Origin: Cryptomeria japonica | Taxonomy: Eukaryota > Streptophyta > Pinopsida > Cupressales > Cupressaceae | Reading direction: 5' to 3' | Assembly: GCF_030272615.1 (NCBI RefSeq) | Contig: NC_081413.1 | Span: 718,473,867 to 718,537,866 of the forward strand | Length of the DNA: 64,000 nt | Part shown: positions 55,964-64,000 of the stretch, piece by piece | Layout: every line of letters starts with the position of its first letter | Position numbering within the stretch: the stretch's first letter is position 1 | The notes under the pieces: generated by a model | What the model was told of the DNA's origin: nothing | The model's input: only the letters and a program-made list of their open reading frames with translations | Database searches by the model: none | Made by a program: the position numbers and the translations under genes

Positions 55964-56040
55964 TTTATAATTCAAATAAATTCTTATACCAGTCAGATAT
56001 TGATTCACCCCCCGTCTCAGTATATTTGGGAATCCTAACA
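55964..56040 (+). repeat. C 5' LTR, right part
   Basis: It completes the LTR of C after T2. It holds the C-loop hairpin, ATATTGA/TCAGTAT (55997-56023), and ends GGGAATCCTAACA at 56040, two bases before the PBS. Confidence 0.85.
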
Positions 56041-56042
56041 AT

Positions 56043-56054
56043 TGGTATAAGAGC
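56043..56054 (+). promoter_or_regulatory. C primer-binding site
   Basis: TGGTATAAGAGC, one base off the tRNA-Met complement. Confidence 0.88.
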
Positions 56055-56084
56055 CTGGTCCTCTATTTTCAAAAACCTAACAGC

Positions 56085-57167
56085 TTGAGGAAGATCTTGA
56101 CACTAGTAGAGATGGAAAACTTGAGAAAGCAATTGGAAACAGCTCTTTCAGACTATGATGTAGAAAAAGTGAAGAATATCAAACTTGAAGATGATATGAA
56201 GGTTGCACATGATATTATTCGAGGACTTAAAGAAAATTTCACTATAGCAAGGAATAAGAGAAGAGAACTTTGTGAAAAGATGCAGAATGATGAAGATGAA
56301 AAAGAAACTCTTAACGATCTGGTAAACAAACTGAGACAAGAAAACAATACATTGAAGAATGAGATGCAAGATATGACTATGAGATTTTGTAAAGAAACTG
56401 AAAATCAAAAGAAGATTGAAGAGGACTTGGTTAGAAGACTGAATGATGCTGGAAATGAAAACACAAGACTTAGTCATGAAAATACTATGTTAAAGATAGA
56501 TTTGATGCATACACAAAATGACAGAACTGAACTCATGAGACAGAAAGGAATCTTGGAGAGTGAACTGACTGCAGCAAATCAACACAAGGAAAAATTCAAG
56601 AAAAGTTCAGAAGAACTTGATGACATGCTGAACAATCAGAAACCAAATGGTGATGCAAATGGCCTTGGCTTTGAAGTTGGTGAAAGATCCGGTACTGCAA
56701 ACAATCATGATCATAGAAAACCGGTAAGACAACCTAATGCTTACAAATTTAATGGGAAATGCTTTAACTATAACAAGTATGGTCACAAAGAAAATCAGTG
56801 TAGATCTAGAAATTATTAGAACACTAATGCACCCACCAATCAATATTCTAAATGCAACAAAGTTGGTCACAATTCAAAAAATTGCAGAATGAATGTAAGA
56901 TGTTATGTTTGTGGAAGATTTGGACATCTATCTAATCAATGCAGAACACAAACTGGCATAGGATATAGGAAATCTATTCAGAAAACAATGTGACTTGTTA
57001 TGCTTGTAACAAGATTGGACATATTGCTAAATTTTGTAGAAGCAAGACATCACCGGCAAATAACAAAGGACCCAGCTTGAAAGGTAAAGAAAAGGTTGAA
57101 AAGGTCAAGCGAGAATTCTCAAAATAATGGATCAGAAAGTCAAATCAGAATGTTGATGGGAATGCTC
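56085..57167 (+). pseudogene. C gag remnant: coiled coil plus four zinc-knuckle motifs
   Basis: The leader matches A and B up to GCTTGAGGAAGATC, then jumps into mid-gag, so the N-terminal UBN2-type domain is missing. A long coiled-coil-like segment (METLRK-type start near 56112, through KQKGILESEL near 56550) is followed by CCHC motifs. The first two have lost a ligand (CFNYNKYGHKENQC has Tyr for Cys; the second reads YSKCNKVGHNSKNC). CYVCGRFGHLSNQC and, in another frame near 57000, CYACNKIGHIAKFC are complete. Stops fall at 56817 and near 56991. Coiled-coil gags are known in Sireviruses. Confidence 0.75.
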
Positions 57168-58662
57168 TGATAGTTTTGATACTTAATGTTAAGTACAGTT
57201 GTCAAGCTAATAAGATGAGAGGGGGGGGGGTGAATCATACAAACTTAATCTTCCATAAAAACAACAGATTCAACCTCGGTAACATATACTTCAGTAATAT
57301 AACCAAAACTGCTAAACATGCAAACTCATAAGCATATAAACATCATAACACTCATAACACCAGATTTAACATGGAAACCCAAATAGGGAAAAACCACTAT
57401 GGGATTTCAGACCCACTAAGAAATATACTCTTCTAGAGTATGCTCGGTTAAAAGCAAATCCTGTTAAAGATTACAAACACATTGCTAGATGTGACCCGGT
57501 TAAGGGATTTCCCTCAGATCTGTTAGGATCTTCACCTTGTTAGAAGTGATCTTGTTAAAGGATTTCAAACACTCAATCAGAATGTCACCTTGCTAGAAGG
57601 TTTTACAAATAAGACTATTAAGTCCACTCGATTAAGAAATTTTTTGTCACTTTACAAAATAACAGTAATAAAAATCTATCTGCAACTTCACATCTAAAAT
57701 GCTAAAGCAGATTCTTATTTTCTCAATACAATAGGACTTATCTTGTCCATCTACTGGGCTCTATACTCTATTATTCAAACAAGTCTTTAAGCTTCAATGC
57801 TCGATAATCACCATGTAGCATCCCTGTGCATACACTTGCCTGCATACATTGTTTATCAACAGTTCCTTATTTATAAACAAATTGCCAACCACTTAATCTC
57901 CTTGATCACATATCCCACGATCAATCATAGCCATCAGATCTTCAAACTTGACCAGGTTCAATGTATCCTTCGATCTGAAAACATTTTACCCCACCTTAGA
58001 ACTTGCATATATTTCTTAGAACTTGTGCTAGGGTATTGCGGTTCAATCTGAGTTGTAGATCTTCCTATCGATTTTCCTTTGCCATAGATTCTTTAACAAA
58101 CTTCATGCACGACATACCAATAATTTAATCATAACCAGCTCATCAGCTTCCTTCATTAAATAATGCTTTTATTCATTCAATGCATTTTGTTATTACTCGG
58201 TTGCAACTCGGTAAATACTAAACTTCACTCGGTAGATATTTCACCTTCATTAACTGATAGCGATAACCTTAGGGTTTACCGACTAGGTTCTTTGCTTGGT
58301 AACATAGTATAGTATTAACCTTACAATCAACAACATAAGTAGGATATCAAAATAATCTAAACATCATGATCTCATCATTGTCTAACTCGGTAATAGTTGC
58401 CCATTGAATAACTTATTTCTCCCCTTATTCATCACATTCTTTCTGTATCTTTTACCGACATATTTATACTCATCAAATCATACTTTTTAAGATATGGCAA
58501 CATCATACTGAATTAGAAAATCAATTTCTTGACATCAATGACAAAATAATAATATTAAGACAGTAAACATCCTTAATCAGTTATATCCATAATCATCAAC
58601 AACCTTCTCAATATCCTTATTGAAATGCGAACAATTTACCCTTGTCTGTTATAATGCCAACA
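57168..58662 (-). repeat. D 3' LTR
   Basis: Plus-strand start TGATAGTTTTGATAC, end TAATGCCAACA, next to a minus-sense PPT. It is collinear with 63303-64000, including the long G run near 57221 (a C run in the element sense) and the GGTTAAGGGATTTCCCTCA block. The preceding five bases, TGCTC, would be the target duplication; the other copy lies outside the window. Confidence 0.9.
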
Positions 58663-59057
58663 ATCTCCCCCTTTGGCATTGATGGAAAAACCAATTGATT
58701 TGACCTAATTGATTCAGATAGATGTGAGATTCTGACATGTTGAAATGATGAAATTCTCTCCCCCTGTCATCAGTCTTCTCCCCCATACATTAGTCTTCTC
58801 CCCTTTTCTTCAATCTTCTCCCCCTTTGACAACAATGCCAAAAAGTAAAGAACTAAAACATAATTTCTTCCTGTATGAGGTGATTTCCTGCTGTTATTTG
58901 TCAACTTAGTCTCAGTCAGAGCATTTCATTTTCAATTCTTGTTCCCTGTTATTGTTTCCTGCACACCTTTAGAAAACATCCTAAAGTGTGTAAATCAGCA
59001 TCAACTCGTAAAAGATATTTTGTAGATTCATTGAATTGCTGCTTTCACCGAACTCGG
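58663..59057 (-). promoter_or_regulatory. D 3' region with repeated PPT-like tracts
   Basis: On the plus strand TCTCCCCCTTT at 58665-58675 abuts the LTR (PPT CAAAGGGGGAGAT in the element sense). Further TCTCCCCC-type tracts lie near 58758, 58778, 58796 and 58818. The region is otherwise non-coding. Confidence 0.75.
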
Positions 59058-59591
59058 TCAGTGAGTGGAAGATAGGGGTAGGACCCCTAACTTACTTCTG
59101 AGATACTCAAAAGTGTCCATTAGTAGTGGCTTGATAAAGATATCTATTATTTGTTCCTTTGTGCTAACATACTCCAACACCACTTTCTTCTCTTGAGCTT
59201 CTTCTCTAAGATAATGATATTTGATAGAGATGTGCTTTGTCTTAGAGTGCATAACAAGATTCTTTGAAATGTTAATGGCACTAGTATTGTCACAGAATAT
59301 AGTTACTCACTTGGTAACTTTCTTATTTATACCTTCCAATAGTTGTTTGATCCATGCTATATTGGTACAATTCAATGCTGCAGCAATGTATTCAGCTTCT
59401 GCTGTTGACTGTGAAACACATCCTTGTTTCTTGCTAAGCCAACTCACTAGTCTTTCTCCTAAAAAGAAAGCTCCTCCACTTGTGATTTTTCTGTCATCAA
59501 TGTTGCCTACCCAATCAACATTAGTATAAACTTTTAAATCAAATTCATTTCTTTTCTGATATACTAAACCATAATCCTTAGTGCCTTTCAA
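59058..59591 (-). pseudogene. D RNase H domain
   Basis: Two open pieces (59591-59307 and 59252-59058) read DYGLVYQKRNEFDLKVYT, then KITSGGAFFLGERLVSWL, QSTAEAEYIAAALNC and, after a short break, KHISIKYHYLREEAQEKK. This is the usual copia RNase H. A stop and frame break near 59305-59255 removes part of the central CDN motif. Confidence 0.87.
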
Positions 59592-60660
59592 GTATCTGAA
59601 AAATTCTCTTGATTGTTGTCATGTGTGTCTCCTTAGGATCTACAGAGAATCTTGCAACTATACCTACTGCATGTGCTATGTCTGGTTTGCTGTGAACAAC
59701 ATATTGTAGCTTTCCAATCATGGACCGGTAAAGTGTCTCACCAATAGATGTAGATTCATCATTCTTTGATAATTTACAGTTGGTAGTCATAGGAGTACTT
59801 ACTAGTTTTGAATCCTCCATCCCAAATTTCTTCAAGATTTCCTTTATGTACTTGGATTGAGTAATGAAAATCTCATTTTTCATTTGTAGTATCTGTAAAC
59901 CTATAAAATACTTTATCTCACCGATTAATGACATCTCAAATTCTTTTCTCATTTCATTTCCAAAGTTCTTGCATAGAGAGTCATTTCCACAAAAGATAAT
60001 ATTATCAACAAATATGGCTGAGATCAGTATTCCATTTTCATCATTCTTTATGTACATGTTACTATTTTCAATTGTTCTTATAAAACCAATCTTGATTAAA
60101 TAAGAGTGCAATCTTTCATACCATGCTCTAGGTGCTTGTTTTAGACCATATAAAGCTTTGTTCAATTTACATACCTGATCTTTATTCTTGTCTTAAAAAA
60201 ATCCTTCAAGTTGTTCAATAAAAACTTCTTCTAATATACCATTCAAATGCAGATTTGACATCCATTTGATATACCTTGAAATTCTTGTAAGCAACATATG
60301 CCAAGAATGTTCTTACTCCTTCAAGTCTTGCCATAGGTGCAAAAGTCTCACCATACTCAATTCCTTCTTCTTGGGCATAACCTTTGCAAACTAGTCTTGC
60401 TTTATTTCGAATGACCTCACCTTTTTCATTCAACTTGTTTCTGAAAATCCACTTTGTACCGATTACATTTTTGTCCTTCAGTCTTGGGACTAGTGTCCAT
60501 GTGTCATTCTTCTTGATTTGATCAATCTCTTCTGTCATAGCATTTATCCAATCTTCACTGTTAAATGCCTCTTTCACTATCCTCGGTTCAAATTCAGATA
60601 TCAGACATGTGTTCTGTCTCAGTTTGTTCCTTATCATCACTCGATCATCCTTATCTCCTA
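59578..60660 (-). pseudogene. D reverse transcriptase
   Basis: The first piece (60640-60215) has [50 protein letters not shown] and [10 protein letters not shown] frameshift near 60240 interrupts, and a stop lies near 60195. The second piece (60165-59578) has KALYGLKQAPRAWYERL and the active-site box FVDNIIF near 60010. Relatives read FVDD, so the second catalytic aspartate is lost through a G-to-A change and this RT should be inactive. Confidence 0.9.
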
Positions 60661-61068
60661 TAATCTGACTTGATGCATGATGTCTTCTGACATACTTGGC
60701 TAATATAGGCTTGGTAGGCTCTATATTATCTTCTTCATCACTTGGTAACTGAATATTCTCTTCATTTTCTTTTGCAGTTTTCTCGGTAGCACTTGTCAGT
60801 TGAACATAGACAATTCATCATAATCTTCTGGCTCTTTGGAGTTTCCTTCATCATTTCTTTCTGCAAATGCATCAATTTTCACATTTGGACTTTCTACTAT
60901 TTTGTTAGATGATTTGATCAGACATTTAAATGCTTTACTTCTACAAGAATAACCAAGAAATGTTCCTTCTTCACTTTTCTGATCAAACTTGTCATTTCTA
61001 TCATCTTTGTGTACATAGAATCTATTTCCAAATATTTTAAAATAACTTACATTAGGTTTCTTGTCATA
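60661..61068 (-). pseudogene. D integrase-RT linker
   Basis: Decayed coding sequence between the integrase and RT. Minus frames carry pieces typical of the copia region after integrase, such as a FKIFGNRF-like motif near 61030 and a Ser/Glu-rich stretch. There is no long open frame. A stop at 61069 separates it from the integrase. Confidence 0.6.
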
Positions 61069-61620
61069 CTAGATCTCGTATGTTGTCTTCAAAGTTCCTT
61101 TCTTCAGTTGTACTCGGTTCAAGGTGTAAACTATTGTGCTTATTGCTTCTCTCCAAAATGTTTGTGGCACTTTCTTTTCAATCATTAGGGTTCTGGTACA
61201 ATCCACAATAGATCTGTTTCTTCTCTCAACTATCCCATTTTGTTGTGGAGTTCTTGGTGCAAAGACTTGTCTTTTTATACCATGATCATTGCATAATAAG
61301 TTGACCTCATCAGATGTGAACTCTCCTCCTCTATCTGATCTAAGACATTTCAGTTGTCTTCCTGTTTCATTTTCAACTCTTGCCTTGTACCATTTAAACA
61401 TTTGAAAAGCTTCTGATTTTTCTTTTAAAAACATAACTGACACCATCCTTGAATAATCATCCTCAAATAGTATGAAATATTTATCACCATAATAACTTTG
61501 AACTTTCATAGGACCATAAAGATCAATGTGCACAAGATCTAAAATTTCCTTAGAAGTGTAGGACTTACTTGTAAAGCTTGATCTTGTCATTTTACCCATC
61601 TGGCATCCTCAACACATAGC
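61069..61620 (-). pseudogene. D integrase
   Basis: An open frame of 176 codons covers the DDE core: LDLVHIDLYGPMKVQS, DDYSRMVSVMFLKEKSEAF, SDRGGEFTSDE and APRTPQQNGIVERRN. All three acidic positions are present. QTFWREAISTIVYTLNRV follows. The zinc-binding N-terminal part is degraded in 61620-61860. Confidence 0.9.
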
Positions 61621-62230
61621 ATTCTCAAGTTTCTCAAGACTCGGTAGACCTCTTACTCGGTGCTTCTTGCTTATTTTGATCAGATTATCAAAATTTACAT
61701 GACGAAACCTTTTATGCCATAACTAGGTATCATCTAACTTTGCATACAGACATTTATTTTGAGTTGAGTCAAGGTGAAATGTGTTACCTTTTTCTTGTGT
61801 CCCGTTAGCAGCTAACTTTCCATTCTTGTCATGAACTTGGACAATTCCTTTCTGAAATTCTATTCATTATCCTGTATTGTTTAGTTGTGCTACACTCAAC
61901 AAATTGTATTTCAAACCTTCAACCCAATAAACATCATTGCACTTTGCATTGTTAAGAAGTGGTATGGATCCTTTACCTTTTACCGGACATGGTGCATCAT
62001 TACCAAATCTTACATAGCCTCCATCATACTCTTCTAACATAAAAAACTTGTGTTTATCACCTGTCATGTGATTTGAGCATCCACTATCTATGATCCAAGA
62101 ATCATTAGTATTTATGTGAGATATTATGGCTTTTTCTTCATACCTTTCTTCATCTGATCCATCTTTGATAGCCACATAAACTACTTCCTCTGTATCAGTT
62201 TCATCTAATTTATCATCATTGGATTCTTCA
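61621..62230 (-). pseudogene. D protease and pre-integrase region
   Basis: The protease motif WIIDSGCSNHMTGDKHKF (about 62095-62040) is intact, ending with LKYNLLSVAQLNNTG at 61867. A stop there separates it from the GAG-pre-integrase part, which is broken. Confidence 0.85.
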
Positions 62231-63237
62231 TCGGCTATTAAGCATGACTTTCTATCTTTTCTTCTGAAGTCTCAGTATCCTTTGTAATGATTATCTTTCT
62301 GTGTGTCATCTCGGTAATCTCTCTTTTCAGTAAAATCTTTGTCAGGACAATTAGAAGCCATATGTCCCATCTTATCACAATTGAAACATTTCAAAGGTAG
62401 TTTACCTTTATACTTACCCTTGTCTCTCGGTAGCCTTTTGGCTAATAGTGCTTCAAACTCTTCTTTCTTTCTGATTTCCTCATACAGTTTGTGTACTTCC
62501 TCCATGTTCTTGTGAAATCTTTCACTTGCTCCACTGTGATCTCCTTCAGACTACTTATACTTTCTTTCATTGTAATCATTAGATTCATCAAGATGAAAAG
62601 AACTAAATGCAGATTCAACTTTATTTACCGAAGACCCACTGTTATCAAAATTACTTAACTCAAATGCATGTAGCTTACCAATAGTAGCATCTAAAGAAAC
62701 TAGCATATTGGGTACAGACATCAATTCATTGATTGTAGAGACTCAGATTGCATAAGCTGGTAGAAGGGTTCTTAACAACTTACTTGTTATATCCTTTTCT
62801 TCAATAGTTCCACTTGCTCCTTTGATTTGATTGACAATCTCCTTTAGTCTTGTACTATACTGGGTTATGTTCTCACCTTCATTCATCCTCATAGATTCAA
62901 GTTGTCTTCTTAGAATATCCACTTTTTCTCTTTGAACATGTTCATCTCCACCATACACAGATATGAGCTTGTCCCACATTGCCTTTGCATCATTGCAGCC
63001 TTCTAGATCATTAAACTTTGAATCGGTCAATGCAGATGTTATTTCAATCATTGCTTGAATATGTTCTTTCTTTTCCTTTATTTCTTCCATTGTCAATGCA
63101 TAGGTGCTCGGTGTGATGAAATCATTCTCCAAATAATATACAGCATATTCTCCAACTCCTGATAGGTGCAGCTTCATCCTTTTCTGCCATTTAGAGAAAC
63201 TTGACTTGTTCAGCTTTGGTGCATCCCTCTTATACAT
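62231..63237 (-). pseudogene. D gag with zinc knuckle
   Basis: The first open piece (63237-62743) starts MYKRDAPKLNKSSFSKWQ, with SGVGEYAVYYLEN, DAKAMWDKLISVYGGDEH and LESMRMNEGENITQY, the UBN2 copia gag domain. After stops near 62742 and in 62740-62510, the second piece (62505-62272) has LPLKCFNCDKMGHMASNC, a complete CCHC knuckle. A frame change separates it from the protease. Confidence 0.88.
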
Positions 63238-63288
63238 CTTTGGATCTTTTCCTCAAGTACCTTTAAAATTTTTCTTCTGGAGTCCAAA

Positions 63289-63300
63289 GCTCTAATACCA
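63289..63300 (-). promoter_or_regulatory. D primer-binding site
   Basis: In the element sense TGGTATTAGAGC, one C-to-T change from the tRNA-Met complement, two bases after the LTR. Confidence 0.88.
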
Positions 63301-63302
63301 AT

Positions 63303-64000
63303 TGATAGTTCTGATACTTAATGTTAAATACAAATGCCAAGATAATAAGATGAGAGGGGGGGGGTGAATCATACAAACTTAATCTTCCATAAAAACAATA
63401 GATTCAACCTCGGTAACATATACTTCAGTAATATAACCAAAATTGTTAAACATGCAAACTCAAAAGCATATGAACATCATAACACTCATAACACCAGATT
63501 TAACATGGAAACCCAAATAGGGAAAAACCACTGTGGGATTTCGGACCCACTAAAAAATATACTCTTCTAGAGTATGCTCGGTTAAAAGAAAATCCTATTA
63601 GAGATTACAAACACATTGCTAGATGTGACCCGGTTAAGGGATTTCCCTCATATCTGTTAGGATCTTCACCTTGTTAGAAGTGACCTTGTTAAAGGATTTC
63701 AAACACTCAATTAGAATGTCACCTTGCTAGAGGGTTTTATAAATAAGACTGTTAAGTCCACTCGGTTAAGAGATTTTTTGTCACTTCACAAAATAACAGT
63801 AATAAAAATCTATCTGCAACTTCACATCTAAAATGCTAAAGCAGATTCTTATTTGCTCAATACAATAGGACTAATCTTGTCCATCTATTGGGCTCTATAC
63901 TCTGTTATTCAAACAGGTCTTCAAGCTTCAGTACTCGGTAATCACTATGTAGCATCCTTGTGCATACACTTGCCCGCATACATTGTTTATCAATAGTTCC
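63303..64000 (-). repeat. D 5' LTR, cut by window end
   Basis: Plus-strand start TGATAGTTCTGATAC; collinear with 57168-57860 with scattered substitutions. About 700 of an expected 1495 bases are in the window. Confidence 0.9.

Larger units (their letters stand above)
45700..57167 (+). mobile_element. C: Ty1/copia element carrying T2 and cut by D
   Basis: The 5' LTR (split by T2), PBS and a shortened gag are visible. At 57168 the LTR of D interrupts it. The rest lies right of the window. C itself sits in B. Confidence 0.82.
57168..64000 (-). mobile_element. D: Ty1/copia retrotransposon, 5' LTR cut by window end
   Basis: It reads on the minus strand: 5' LTR (from 63303, incomplete), tRNA-Met-type PBS, gag, protease, integrase, RT, RNase H, PPT tracts and 3' LTR. 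It is inserted in the gag of C. The coding region has a few frameshifts and stops and is less decayed than G or T1. Protein motifs place it near A and B but in a distinct family; its LTR is longer (1495 bases). Confidence 0.92.

Noticed and set aside
57797-58051. Plus-strand ORF of 84 codons
   Set aside because: It lies in the D LTR and corresponds to non-coding LTR sequence in the partner copy.
1-64000. Intact host gene, tRNA or rRNA gene
   Set aside because: Every coding stretch I recognise is transposon-derived; the tRNA-like words are primer-binding sites only.

Overview
This window looks like nuclear DNA of a large, repeat-filled plant genome. Every coding segment I recognise belongs to a plant transposable element, and I see no intact host gene, tRNA, rRNA or CRISPR array. 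A gymnosperm is my guess for the source, from the thick nesting of decayed LTR elements; nothing in the sequence proves it.

Layout. (1) 1-11884, plus strand: a Tat/Ogre-type Ty3/gypsy element (T1), cut by the left window edge. It has gag-protease-G-patch-RT-RNase H-aRNase H-integrase in one frame with 14 in-frame stops, then a 2.9 kb cassette carrying an antisense plant mobile domain (PMD) gene, then the 3' LTR. (2) 11885-25069: a poorly known LTR element (U) with a long uncharacterised ORF just before its PPT and 3' LTR. That ORF is split by a minus-strand Ty3/gypsy chromovirus (G, 12482-21219). (3) 25070-26080: LTR-like sequence. (4) 26081-29322: a CACTA-like (TNP2/DUF4218/DUF4216) transposase fragment, split by a solo copia LTR (27231-28437) with a perfect TSD. 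(5) 30125-39359: a Ty1/copia element (A) with both LTRs, interrupted between RT and RNase H by a deleted minus-strand element (Y, 35079-37227). (6) 39481-42010: another uncharacterised ORF on the minus strand (V). (7) 42011 to the right edge: a nest. Copia B is broken by copia C at 45700. The 5' LTR of C is broken by a minus-strand Tat-family element (T2, 46405-55963) that has no pol but a long novel ORF. The gag of C is broken by minus-strand copia D (57168 to beyond the edge).

Most promising signals: a covarying C-loop hairpin next to the PBS end of the copia-type LTRs; the pol-less T2 element with a ~945-codon ORF of its own, sharing LTR and 3' region with PMD-carrying T1; the antisense PMD cassette with visible boundaries; a family of extra ORFs (U, Y, perhaps V) placed like Sirevirus env-like genes; and a stop-codon spectrum that records CG/CHG cytosine deamination. 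Names T1, T2, U, G, A, B, C, D, Y, V are local labels. All calls come from reading the sequence; no database search was run.
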